A stretch of 64,000 nt of DNA from Batillaria attramentaria (Eukaryota > Mollusca > Gastropoda > Batillariidae): assembly GCA_018292915.2 (NCBI GenBank), contig JACVVK020000084.1:181001-245000 (forward strand), written 5' to 3'. How positions within the stretch are numbered: position 1 is the first letter of the stretch; every line of letters begins with the position of its first letter. Shown one piece after another: positions 36,531 to 46,690 of this stretch. A program made the position numbers and the translations under genes. Under the pieces are notes generated by a model. It was not told where the DNA came from and ran no database searches. It saw nothing but the letters and a program-made list of their open reading frames with translations.

Positions 36531-36950
36531 CGCATTAGGTTCGTGACGTAGAAAGCATCACTTTAGATTCCACACGAATTTTATCATCTAATAAAGGCGT
36601 CACATTTTCTGGAACACACAATCGTAACCGCTCGGCTTTATAGTTCGTGATGTTTTAAACATCACTTCAGATTCCACATGAAGTTTATCTCAATAAAGGC
36701 GTCATATTTTCTGGAGCAAACAATTGTAACCGCTCGACTTAAGTTGGTGACATTTTGGACATCACCCTATATTCCAACCTTACTACATGTATATCTCAAG
36801 TACAGGCGTTTCGTTTTCTGGAGAAAAAAACAAACAATTGCAACCGCTCGGCTTATAGTTCGTGACGTTTTGGACATTACTTTCGATTCCACCCTAAGAC
36901 CCTTATTTTTATCTCACATACAGGCGTCACGTTTTCTGGAACGAGGCGTA
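36531..36950. repeat. Diverged tandem array, four units of about 92-114 bp
   Basis: (T/C)AACCGCTCG occurs at 36533, 36625, 36727 and 36841. Each unit then holds TTCGTGACGTTTTGGACATC-like sequence, ATTCCAC, ATCTCA and GGCGTCACATTTTCTGG-like sequence. The long plus frame across it reflects this periodicity, not a protein. Confidence 0.85.
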
Positions 36951-37405
36951 GCATCAATCAATGAAACAAACGCAAAACTGGCGGAGATATTACCATGTTA
37001 CTCGGGCCGACTCGGGCTGGCGAGTCAAGAACATCGTAAATTGTTTAGCAGACCACTCGGCTGTCCCCTTCGGCGTGTTTTCGTGATGCACAAACAACAC
37101 GCTCCGCAAATAAAACAATGAAAAACAGGGAGTAACTCCGAAACACGTCGTTTTATTGACTGACGATAAAGAAAAAGGCAAACTGTTGATTGAACAGTTC
37201 GTGGCAAAAAAAAACAACAAAAAAACGGATGTGAGACTGAGGTCCAGCTGTTATTACCAAGTTTCTTTCCTAAAACGTTTGCAAGCATTTCCTGGTAATT
37301 TGATTTTTAAAAAGTTTTTGAAAAAAAGTTGTTTTTATGATTTTGTGTTGCACTGTTGCATTGTTATTGACCCTGTCTCATATCTGGCCCTTTGCTATCA
37401 TGAAA
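36951..37405. other. Unassigned sequence
   Basis: No recognised exon or family. Confidence 0.3.
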
Positions 37406-37557
37406 CGGGGGAGCCGGGAAAGCCGAGAGAACCCCCGACGGTCGGCCCAAATGACTGGTGCCACGTACGAGAAAGAAAAATTATTCGCCTCGAGTGGGAC
37501 TCGAACCTGACCTCTCGCCTCGGTGACAAAGTCTTAACCACTAGACTACCGACCGTT
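37406..37557 (-). mobile_element. SINE-B, head and proximal body
   Basis: Minus-strand head AACGGTCGGTAGTCTAGTGG near 37557, B box AGGTTCGAGTCCCACTCGAG, then GTACGTGGCACCAGTCATTT and ACCGTCGGGGGTTCTC. Distal body and tail are absent. Confidence 0.83.
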
Positions 37558-38077
37558 ACCGCACGCCTGTGCCTCAACTGCATCTGCGGACACTCGCAGC
37601 CCTAAATTGTCGAAGTGACCCCGGGAATTTCCTCAGCTCGGCCAATCAAATGCGCATGCGTGCATCGCTGATAGGGTCAGAGTCCGCAGAGGTTGATTAC
37701 GCATGGTGGGTGAGTAGAGTAACGCCCTTGGCGTGCCAGACAATAGGGACGCTTGCTTTCACCTGGGAATGGGACCTGGAAATGAATCCAGACGACGCAC
37801 ACGCTGTCTTGCATTGGAAATTTGGTTACGCCGAATCTGACGTGAAACTGACAATCCCCAGAAGTGCTGACATTTTGGTCGGTCCCACGCAATCGCTCTC
37901 CTGTTGTCGTTCTTAGGTGAGGGGGAGGGGAGAGGTTAGAGGAGGGGGTGGGGGTGTGTGGAGGTCAGTGGCATGATAGAGACCCTGGGGAAGGAGTGGG
38001 GTGGGGGGGGAGGGAAGAGAAGAAGGGGTGAGGGTTCACTTGGGGGAAACGTGATGTAGTTGCTGTGTCACAGCCAT
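37558..38077. other. Unassigned, G-rich in part
   Basis: A 115-codon frame at 37569-37916 has no domain support. The plus strand at 37917-38045 is strongly G-rich. Confidence 0.3.
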
Positions 38078-38091
38078 CGTTTGACCGGGCG

Positions 38092-38258
38092 GGTGGGTGG
38101 GTGTTTGGGGGTTTAACGTCCTTTTTCCACCACATACGGGTGATATCACAGACGGGGCAACGATGAAATGCCAGCACAAATATTTGGCCCCAGCCGGGAT
38201 TCGAACTCATGACCCGAGCATTGGAAGTCCAATGATCTACCATTCAGCCACCCCGGCT
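38092..38258 (-). mobile_element. SINE-A, full length with perfect 14-bp target duplication
   Basis: CGTTTGACCGGGCG lies at 38078-38091 and 38259-38272. The 167-bp element is complete from the tRNA-like head to the CACCCACCC end. Confidence 0.93.
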
Positions 38259-38272
38259 CGTTTGACCGGGCG

Positions 38273-38917
38273 TTCACTAAAGAAACACAGTGTCTTTTGT
38301 TACAACTTAGCTTAATTCCGTTTCATGCATATACATTTACGCCAAGCATTGTCTTTTGTCATTAGCGACTTAATTTCGTTTCACGTAAATATTCAGGTCA
38401 AGCACATTGCCCTTTGTTGCAACCGATTTAATTTCGTTCACATAAATAATCAGTTACGCCAAGCAATATTTACACCAGTGTCGAAAGCCTCTTATGCAGG
38501 TTATTAACCTCGACAGCATCACAAATTCACGGCTGAAATCGTATAGAAGCAGCGTTTTTCCAGGCTGGAAATTAGTTTGCGAACAGCGAGTTTTTAATAT
38601 GAAGAGGATTTTCCCGTCAAATTCAATATCACAGCAGGTCCGTCGGTTTTAAGCCAGCTAACTGCGTCGTGAATATGGCAATGTGAATCTTTGGCAAATA
38701 ACCCTTGCAAGCTACGTATAAGTGGTCTTCATGTTGTCTGCTATCGCTTGAACGCTTTTCTTGGTGGATGAGGTATATGAATGTAACGGTAACGAGCAAG
38801 CAATCGTCGTTTAATGTATTGCAATGAAAAAAAAAAGAAAGAGTATTTAACTGCAACTCTTGGACAAAGAGTAAAAGATTAGAGGCACTTTTTTGGTTTT
38901 AGCTTCGAAAGCTTGAA

Positions 38918-38953
<36 letters not shown>

Positions 38954-39270
38954 CCAATTTCCGATTTCGCAACTTAGCCTTGTCGGCCAGCGCTGGATCC
39001 GCCCATCGAGAGTGATTTCTTCGGTTCCTCGATTAAAGCAGAAACTGCTGTTGCTCTCCTGTGCTGTGAAAGGTTGTTTGTGAGCGCCAGTATGGTGAAT
39101 GCATCTGCGCGGAGAACTGACGTAGCTCAATACACACAAATTAAAAACCGTCATAAGTGCGTCTTCACGATATACACGAAATATGTGCTGTACACTCTAG
39201 TTACCCGTCCATAGCCAGTCTGTGTAGGTAGGTCTCTGGTCTCTGTTTGTTTGATTGATTGGTATGTTGT
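38273..39270. other. Unassigned, with a small TTTCGTT-containing repeat
   Basis: At 38315-38475 a motif like TTAATT(C/T)CGTTTCA(T/C) followed by ACGCCAAGCA recurs three times at 70-80 bp spacing, a very diverged array. A (CT)n tract lies at 38921-38950. Confidence 0.45.
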
Positions 39271-39279
39271 TTGTTTGTA

Positions 39280-39358
39280 GTTGTTTGTTTGTTTGTTTGT
39301 TTGTTTGTTTGTTTGTTGGTTGGTTGGTTGGTTGGTTGGTTGGTTGGTTGGTTGGTTA
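39280..39358. repeat. (GTTT)n(GGTT)n compound microsatellite
   Basis: About nine GTTT units pass directly into about nine GGTT units. Confidence 0.95.
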
Positions 39359-40618
39359 TTTTGGGGGTTTTTGTGTGTTTTGGTTCCAAATCTACGCAAA
39401 CTCCATTGGTGTTCGTCCCCATTCTACCAGTTCTACCACTTCCTGGACTGTAGACATCGACTGAAGTCATCCTCCGACCCACCCACTGCCCCCCCCCCCC
39501 TCCACCCTCTCGATCTCCCACACACACACCCCTTCATTTCTGCCCTTGATTTCTCCTCTCTTTCTTTAGCGGTTCACGACACCCAGGTATTTACTCTAGC
39601 CATCAAAGGCGGTGGCTGAATCGTGTCGTGACTTTGAACGAATCACGTGACGGGGGCAAAGTCCACGCCCCAGCCAGCACGCGGTTGGATTACAGAGCGA
39701 GTTGAGGCATTTCCTGCCGGAGCGTGTTCCGCGCGTGACTCGACTCTTGAAGGACCGGTGATCAGCGGCCACAGATTAATCCATCTGCATGGAAATTGGC
39801 ACGAGGGTCACCAGAGAGACTGCCTTATCCCCCTTGGTGTCTGATCGAGAGTCCTTGTGGGCCACTAGAGGCCGCTGTGTGGTCAGCTGAGGAATGACTG
39901 AGAGAGTTGTCTCTCCTGGGGCTGATGGCGGCATGTCCGGACGGCTGTCGGCTGATCTGTGGGCGAGGGTTTACGAGATGAGCGAGGAAATTGGGAAGGG
40001 TGGGTAGTGATTAGACTTACTGCCAGAACGCATGCTTTCAATCAGTGGTTAACTGTATGACTTACATTGTTCTGACGGACAGTGACCAGTCTTGTCAGTA
40101 TAGGCGCTTAGTTCAATGATGAACTCACGCAAAATGCCAGTGGCATTTGAGATCGTGAATCTGCTGACTGTATAGCCTGAAGGGTTGACATGCATCTACG
40201 TTTTCTCTGCCACGTTAATCTGGATGTCCAGACTGCTCATCGGGGGAGGGGTCTCCTGAAACTCCGACTTTCCTCCCCCAGGAAAATTCAAAATGGATAG
40301 GTGGGTGGCGCTGCACGTAGGCGACGCAATTTCCCCGTTACAAGCAACTCGAAGTTATAAAAAAGAGGTACTCCAGAATTAAGAATAAAATGAAATAAAT
40401 AAAGCCTGCAGTAAGTGATGTATTGAGGTCCACGATTTTGCGGTCTATGTACACGAGGAAGTATCGTATTATTGATGTAATTATTGCGTTTTGATGGCCC
40501 GTTCGTCCAAAGCAGGGTCGTCATATTCGATTGCATCAGATTTGAGGAAGAAAGGTGGGAAGTGTGTGCCTGATCAGATTCACATTTGCCTGATTAGAGT
40601 CACATTTCAACACGTTAG

Positions 40619-40620
<2 letters not shown>
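39359..40620. other. Unassigned, including a GC-richer segment
   Basis: 39600-40010 is GC-richer than its surroundings and holds a 65-codon frame with no recognisable domain. Confidence 0.3.
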
Positions 40621-40691
<71 letters not shown>

Positions 40692-40698
40692 CTCCCTG

Positions 40699-40731
<33 letters not shown>
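40621..40731. repeat. (CA)n and (CT)n microsatellites
   Basis: CA at 40621-40690 and CT at 40698-40731, separated by CATCTCCCTG. Confidence 0.95.
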
Positions 40732-40734
<3 letters not shown>

Positions 40735-41536
40735 AATTTCCGATTTCGCAACAGAGCCTTGTCGGGCAGCTCCAGCCCTCGGGAGTGGTTTCTTTCAACC
40801 ATACATCATCAACAGGCACTTGTATTTCCAATTGCGAAACTTTTCATGTGTCTAGGAACTTAAGTGATGCAATGCCACATTCGCAATACAGAGACAAATA
40901 TTATTCTTCCGCGCTGCCTTCTAGTTCTCGTGGGGAGTGGGGGTGGGGGTGGTGGCGTGGGGTGAGGGTGGGGGCGTTGGGGGGGGGGGGAGGAATGAAA
41001 GCTCCAAAACTGCAGAGTAATGAAAACAAAACCTCTGGCCTGCAAGCCTTCAAGAGACCGAAGTAATTAACGAGAAATGCCGAACCTCGTTTCGAAAACT
41101 ATCCCTCTTTTTTCATGTGGGCTAACTAGTGGATTAGCATTACCGGCGGTAGCAGTAACTTTTAACGGCTTTTACGAGACCCCGGGGAGACGGACCTACT
41201 GAACGTTACCCAGATGGAGATCAAGGATAAGCAGGGAATGTGACGGAAAGAGAAGCTTGTTAGCTGGAGTTTTAATCCGTTGGGAAATTCCGTACTCGAC
41301 AGGCTGCTGTCCAGATCAGATGACATTTCAGCTGCAGACAGAAATTCAATTTTGAAACCAATTATCAATAACGAGAGGAAAACAGTTATGGTTTTGTGAT
41401 CGTCAGTCCTTTGAAACAAATGTGGTAATGGCTTACTGGTGGGCATTGTCGGCTAAAAGAATAACATCACCCATTTACCAGTGTTGGTTCATGTGGGTCC
41501 ATGTCTTGTGCAACAACCCAGTTCGTAATTACTGTG
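40732..41536. other. Unassigned, with a shared edge motif
   Basis: CCAATTTCCGATTTCGCAAC just after the (CT)n tract also follows the (CT)n tract at 38950. This suggests both belong to one dispersed repeat of about 60 bp or more (GCCTTGTCGG, AGTG(A/G)TTTCTT). Confidence 0.45.
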
Positions 41537-41542
41537 TCGAGA

Positions 41543-41889
41543 CCACAGACCTAAAAAAAAAGATAGACCCACCGCCGCACGCTGCCACCGCTGCTTGCGA
41601 GTGTCGCTATCGCGGCCTTCTTGTGAATACCAGAACTCAGATGCTCTGTGTACAGGACGCCTCGTTCGAAATGCAAAGTTCTTTAGAAAGACGTCATCAG
41701 AAATGTGACGTAAGATAAAGCGGACCAATGTTATGCGCGCTATGTAAACAGCTGATAGCGTCTGGCCAATGCTATGCGCGCTATGTAAACAGCTGATAGC
41801 GTCTGGCACTTCCAGGTACTCGCAACACGGCGCGCGGCGGCGTCACACTTCCAGCACCGCAGGGGGTCTATCTTTTTTTATGTCTGTGG
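41543..41889. mobile_element. MITE-1 copy 2 with 6-bp target duplication
   Basis: TCGAGA lies at 41537-41542 and 41890-41895. Left end CCACAGACCTAAAAAAAAAG and the reverse complement of CTTTTTTTATGTCTGTGG at the right end form the terminal repeats. The 347-bp unit matches 24513-24811. It has a longer left part and one extra partial AACAGCTGATAGCGTCTGG segment. Non-coding. Confidence 0.9.
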
Positions 41890-42073
41890 TCGAGATTGAC
41901 TGCAGTCAATAATTGTTTCTTAGCTTACGGCAGGATACAGCAGAAACTGAAAGGAGATAATTACTGCGGTTGCCGATTCTCGTTATAGCGCGTGAACATG
42001 CGTGAACGTGCGCGGTTTTGGACCGAGACTGGGCTTGATAGACTCGGCATGTGGGCTGCTCGAGTCACACACG

Positions 42074-42319
42074 ATGCCGCACTACCACTGCGCTGCGATC
42101 GGCTGCCAAAATGGCTCGAGAAAATCAGATAAGCTGGAGAAATTCCCAGAGATGGTCTTACCTAATGGTGAGATCGTTCAGTTTGAGCCCTTTCCTTCAA
42201 AAGTTTCAGAGCCGAGACTCAGAAATTTGTGGATAAAAGCGATTCGAAGGCAGAACTTCTCCGCGTGGCAAGACCGAGTCTCTCGGTTGAAGCGACTGCC
42301 GATCTGCTTCAAGGGCTAA
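42074..42319 (+). pseudogene. THAP-type zinc-finger N-terminus, truncated
   Basis: From the ATG at 42074 the frame reads MPHYHCAAIGCQNGSRK at the start, with Cys6 and Cys11 matching the C-x(2-4)-C half of a THAP (C2CH) zinc finger. FP (24-25), EPFPSK (38-43) and RLRNLWIKAIRR (48-59) follow, in line with the conserved Pro and Trp and the basic R-x-x-W-x-x-x-I-x-R pattern. The C-x-x-H half is absent. After about residue 66 the frame enters the antisense of the SAP exon and stops at 42319. THAP domains bind DNA and occur in transposases (P, Kolobok and other elements) and host regulators. Here it is a broken transposon remnant rather than a working gene. Confidence 0.7.
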
Positions 42320-42478
42320 AGTGATAAGCTGCGCTTTTGTGTAGCCACTAAAACGCACGCCCCTGTCTTTCAGATATTTTTTCAGTTCAGGAGCTTTCAT
42401 TGATTTAATTTTATCGCGAACATCTTTGCCGGTCGAAACGCTCACGTTGCTCGCCATCGCATGCATAGCCCACATCAT
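42206..42478 (-). pseudogene. SAP-domain N-terminus, truncated
   Basis: The minus frame has Met codons at residues 1, 2, 5 and 8; MASNVSV (residue 8, about 42457) is a plausible start. Residues 27-60 read MKAPELKKYLKDRGV, then RFSGYTKAQLITLALEADR. This fits the SAP helix-extended-loop-helix pattern (L-K-x-x-L-x-x-R-G-x, S-G-x-K-x-x-L). SAP domains bind DNA. Many invertebrate YqaJ-type nuclease proteins begin with such a domain; I recall this but did not check it. Beyond about residue 61 the frame reads the THAP exon backwards, so the true coding part ends near 42299. No downstream domain remains. Confidence 0.7.
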
Positions 42479-42544
42479 AGGGGACCGTTTGCGTCTCCGG
42501 CGATGGAGAGCACCCGACTCTGCGTAACCGGCAACCGCGGTATT

Positions 42545-43010
42545 GCTGCCGGCGTCAGGCTCATTCGCTACATACCGTACGTGAGGTCACGATGGTACAG
42601 TACAATTTGCGTACTTACACAAACAAGTCTATCACAGAATTGGAGCCTTCGGGCGTATATGCAACAGGTCGTTGACTGGTCAATTGACATCTCTGCCCTC
42701 TCAAAGAAACAACGATAGAAGATCAATAAAAAGAAGGTTAATAAAACAAAAAGCCGCAAATTTGCTTTTTTGAGGAAACCCGGTTTTCTCGTCTTCTTTT
42801 TCTGTCTTCCTTCCTTAATTTTTTTTTTTTTTTTTTTTTACAATAGACACAAGTATGAACATAATTAGGACCCACGAAGCCACTTTAGAAAAAAAAAAAA
42901 AAAAAAGGAAACGCAGTTTTCTCTTCTTATTTTTCTGCCTTTCATTCTTTACTTCCTTTTATTTGAATTCTTTTGAATTCTCACTTCTTTTGAATTGCAA
43001 TAGGCACGGA
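42545..43010. other. Unassigned sequence
   Basis: Poly-T (42816-42839) and poly-A (42889-42906) tracts only. Confidence 0.3.
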
Positions 43011-43011
43011 T

Positions 43012-43300
43012 AATAATAATAATAGGTCTTATAAAGCGCTAACAATCTGCTCATAGAACACTCAGTGCGCTACACACACACATTCTCACGCATAGATGAA
43101 ACATAAAACACTAAGTATGAGTGCGGGGGGGGGGGGAGGGGGTGGCTGTCAGGAGGGGTAGTGATGCTACAGATCATATGCTATCTTGAAAAGGTAAGTC
43201 TTTAGTTTTGACTTAAACTGTGGGAGGGTCTGGGGGAGGGAGGGAGGCAGAGAATTCCATTCCTGGGGGGGGGGGGGCACAAAAACTGAAAGAATAGGAA
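43012..43300 (-). pseudogene. 5'-truncated LINE with coding end and (ATT)n tail
   Basis: The minus frame ending at 43167 reads EWNSLPPSLPQTLPQFKSKL and then KTYLFKIAYDL, a clear W-N-S-L-P plus F-K-S-K-L-K-T-Y-L-F terminus of a CR1/L2-like ORF2. A poly-G/C run (43266-43277) breaks the frame upstream. The 3' part includes AGCGCACTGAGTGTTC and AGCGCTTTATAAGACC on the minus strand and ends at an ATT repeat (43012-43025). TATAAAGCGCT-like text also occurs at the other (ATT)n or (ATC)n ends near 58350 and 61125, suggesting one LINE group. Confidence 0.78.
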
Positions 43301-43440
43301 GGATAGGAACATTTTTAACCCCATTATTAACCCCACGATGAACGTTTGTTGGGCAACTGTACTCCACATTGCGTTGTTCACACCGTTTTAGACAGAATCC
43401 GTTTACGTATATTTTGCCGTTGTTGTTTGTGTCGGTACCG
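43301..43440. other. Unassigned, possibly older LINE sequence
   Basis: Open on the minus strand in frame with the LINE fragment but without recognisable motifs. Confidence 0.3.
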
Positions 43441-43950
43441 ATGTGCAACGTTTTGTTTTGTTTTTGTTTGTTTGGTTGGTTTTTTTTCTCGAGAAATGCA
43501 GTTTGGTCAAATGCGGCGTTTGTTTTGTTTTCTTTTCTTTTCTTTTCTTTTCTTTTGTTGTGTTTTGTTTTGATTTGTTGTTCTTGGGGCTTTTGATTGT
43601 TGTTTTGTTTAGTTTTGTTTGGGGTATTTTGTTGTTGTTTTTTGTGTTTTTTGTTTGTTTTTGTTTGTTTGGTTGGTTGGTTGGTTGGTTGGTTTTTCTT
43701 GTTGTTGTTGTTGGTTTTGTTGTTGTTTATTGTTTGTTTTGTTTTGTTTTTGTTTTTTTGTTTGATTGTTTGTTTGTTTGTTCGTTTGGGTTTTTTGTTC
43801 TTGTTGTTTTTTGTTTTTTTGTTTGTTTGTTTGTTTGTTTGGTTTTTTTGGGGGGTGTTGCTTTTGTTTTGTTTTGTGTTTTGTTTTTGTTTTTGTTTTT
43901 GTTTTTGCTGTTGGTTGTTGGTTGTTGTTGTTGTCGTTGTTGTTGTTTTA
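43441..43950. repeat. T/G-rich low-complexity island
   Basis: About 510 bp of plus-strand GTTTT, GTTT, GTT and GGTT blocks. The 203-codon frame is compositional. Confidence 0.9.
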
Positions 43951-44076
43951 CGTTTTCACTAGGAAGAATAGTTGTGAACAATATCAACATACACCCTCAT
44001 CACCAGCTGACTCTTGGTGGTAATCATCAGTCTACTGGCGGGAAACAGCCATAACATGACACACGTAACACCACCG

Positions 44077-44500
44077 TGCGCAGGTGTGTCTCACCCTGTC
44101 GACAATCAGACACATAAGACAATCTTTCATAACTAATTTAACCTTCCACGTCAGTCCCCAGACGCAGGCGCCAGATTATGGATGTTTTCACATTCAACCT
44201 TTAACAGCCAGCCACATTTAATTTCCCCATGAGGGATGAATAAAGTATTATTTCGTCTTATTTCTTCCTATCCTATGTTATGTAAGACTGCAGCGCGCGC
44301 GCGCGCAGGTGCACCACGCCCTGACTACAATGAGACACACGGCGGACAAAGTTTCACAACCGAGCTTTCCTAATCAACCACACGTAAACCTACAATGCGC
44401 AGGTGCATGTCATTCCGCCGACAATGAGGCACATGACGGGAGAACCAAAATCACTAATGCAACTTTCAGCGTCAGTCTCCGACACAGGCGCCAGATTATG
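44077..44500. repeat. Diverged array of three units of about 100 bp, split by a retroelement tail
   Basis: GCGCAGGTG starts units at about 44078, 44302 and 44397. Units 1 and 3 close with GGCGCCAGATTATG (44167-44180 and 44487-44500). A LINE-like 3' tail (44215-44290: TTTCCCCATGAGGGATGAAT, AAAGTATTATTTCG) sits between units 1 and 2. Confidence 0.65.
44215..44290 (+). mobile_element. LINE-like 3' tail
   Basis: TTTCCCCATGAGGGATGAAT followed by AAAGTATT and degenerate TTTCGTCTTA units. The text closely resembles LINE ends that read CCC..AGGGA..AATAAAGTAT. No coding part. Confidence 0.5.
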
Positions 44501-44740
44501 TACAAATCCACCGGGGCCTGGGTTACATGGGTGCGGACTCTGCGGCGGAGATGGGAGTTTCGTGTCAGAGCGGATGGGGGCGTCTTGAAGAAGGGGAAGA
44601 CAACTTAGCTTATTGATCATTGCTGGCAAGGTCTTTAACTAGAGACGATGGGGCGGGGGTGAATGATGCAACCGACGTCCGTGTTTACTTGCACGAGTGT
44701 AGGCATGTCATGTTATGCAGCTTGTAGCTTGAATTGAGTT

Positions 44741-44774
44741 TGACGTCAGTATTTGACGTCACGAGATGACGTCA
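44741..44774. promoter_or_regulatory. Three perfect TGACGTCA (CRE) sites at exact 13-bp spacing
   Basis: TGACGTCA occurs at 44741-44748, 44754-44761 and 44767-44774. This 8-bp palindrome is the consensus cAMP response element bound by CREB/ATF bZIP dimers. No gene start was recognised next to it, so function is unproven. Confidence 0.55.
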
Positions 44775-46690
44775 GGGGAGGAAGTCGAGGAAAGAAACGG
44801 AACGTTAGCCAGATCTGACTAGGTAGAGATTTAATTGAAAGAAAATACACAGGAGGAAACGTCAGAAGTCTTGAGGCATCACAACGATGTGACAGGATAG
44901 GAATCAGTGTCATGCCAAAACTTTATGCCACTTACTCAGAACGGCACACAAAACAAAATTAATGTATTCCGACCCGGAGTTCGGCTAACCAGCCTTCTTC
45001 AGGGGAAAGGATAGTAAACACCATCTCACGAATGACCACCATCAGATCTGGGATTCACCGCGCTCTGCAGATTTCTTATATTGTATCTTCTTCCACTGAA
45101 GAAAGCTAATTAGCTGAAAAATGGGGGTGGAGGGAGGGAGGGAGGGATTTTTTTTTTTTTTTTTTTTTTGGGGGGGGGGGGTCACAGAGCGTGTATTCAT
45201 CCCATTGACATTGCGATCTTCTTCAGACCTTGCCGGAAGGGTCCATAATTATACGAGCTAGGCTGTCTCGATTCCCTTCTACCGCTGAGTATTATCAAAG
45301 ACTGTTACGACCTTTGGTATTTATGTCACACGTGACATGGTATCTGCTGCGTGTGTGTGACGGATAGTGACGTCAACTTCCTGATGGATGAATGACGCAT
45401 AAATTATGTCAAACAGCGGAGGCGTAATAAGGCAGACCTATACAAAGCATGTTTTGCCCTCACCCCTCGTGCGCCCACCTACCGATGCCCCCTCCCCCAA
45501 GCCTCACTACTACCAGTGGTTAGGAATAAGTAATGTTGGGCATGTGCTGCGAACAGGTTTATTGGGCCTATGAGATGATAAGTTGTAATATTTGCTGTAT
45601 ATGCGCTTAGTATTTATGTTTGTTTTACCTAGTTGTAATTGTTATTTGTTTTCTACGCATTTTTTTTTTGTAACCGGGAGTTCGATAATTTAGCATGAAG
45701 GTGCAACGTCTCCTGCATGTCCTAGATTTATACCGCCCCGTAGACCAGTTTGCCTCATTTGTCACACGTTACATTTTTGTTGTTTGTTTGTTGTTGTTTT
45801 TTCAAGTAGTGCAGGCACACTCAGTCGCGAATTAGTCTTTGTGGCTTGCGCGGCTTTAACTTTAAGCCGAAAAAAACTCACTCACCCAAGCCTCACTAAC
45901 GCCCCCGTTCCTCTGCATACGGCGGAAGTGACGCGTTTCTTTCATTGAGGTAGCACAGAGTTTTCATCGGGTATGTGGTAACTATGGTGGCAATCAATCA
46001 ACTGGTAAATGAGAACTGCTGTCTTCAGTCTTCAATAGTAGCACAACGAGAAGGAATGTTACAGCACATTTCAGCGGAGTGGTATAAATCAGATAAGAAG
46101 TTAGCCTTTATTTTCGGACACTGGATAAGATAAGATCATTTGGCTTTTTGGAATTACACAAGAAGGAGTTGGCTTGCTTCTCATACTTTGATATAGTTAT
46201 ACATATCTACAGGTTCATAATACAGATAGGTCAAGGACAGATATGCATCTATCACATCACACACTCAATTGAATAAGACTTGGGAGAAGAAGAGTGTACT
46301 TTAGTCCCCGAGTGTCCATATTCGCGAAACTAGTTAAGAATCGAATAATCGAATAATCATGACTGATGTCCCCAGCCTTGAAAATCAATCCACCGGTAGA
46401 TATTTAACTTCAAAGCATCCTCTCATCTGTTAAAACGCATTCCCGGGTCCCTCTTCTCCGTTAATATTTCAAGACTGGGGAAATCCGATACGTGTCTCAC
46501 AGATCACGGGCCTCCAACAAAAGCCTGTTCTCGCGGTTCGTACGAGGATCAGGCTCCTAACGTTATAAGCTCTCCATCTCCCTAAGTCTTGGAGGTCCAG
46601 GCTTGATTGATTATACACTTACTGATCCCAGGAAGCCACACAACTACGTCTGCCTTTGCCTAGGTGGCTGCTATAGGTTTGATCTTTATA
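44775..46690. other. Long unassigned stretch
   Basis: Contains a poly-T to poly-G junction at 45148-45181, an ATGTCAC-AC-GTGACAT inverted repeat with an E-box core near 45326-45341, and a minus-strand CGCCGC-type repeat scrap near 45820-45895. No exon is supported. Confidence 0.4.

Larger units (their letters stand above)
41964..42540. mobile_element. 577-bp deletion derivative of a two-gene DNA transposon (THAP and SAP N-termini facing each other)
   Basis: The left end CTGCGGTTGCCGATT and the reverse complement of the right end, CCGCGGTTGCCGGTT, match at 13 of 15 positions. TA flanks both ends (41962-41963 and 42541-42542). Inside, a THAP-domain start runs inward on the plus strand and a SAP-domain start runs inward on the minus strand; they meet at about 42260-42300. 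The simplest reading is a large element with divergently placed genes at each end that lost its middle. From memory, the ISL2EU/IS4EU-type superfamily encodes a transposase plus a YqaJ-type nuclease, which would fit; this is not verified. Confidence 0.65.

Noticed and set aside
36678..37121. 147-codon plus frame
   Set aside because: Its first half is the 100-bp diverged array and the rest shows no domain.
43443..44054. 203-codon open frame that looks hydrophobic
   Set aside because: Compositional effect of the T/G island, not membrane segments of a real protein.
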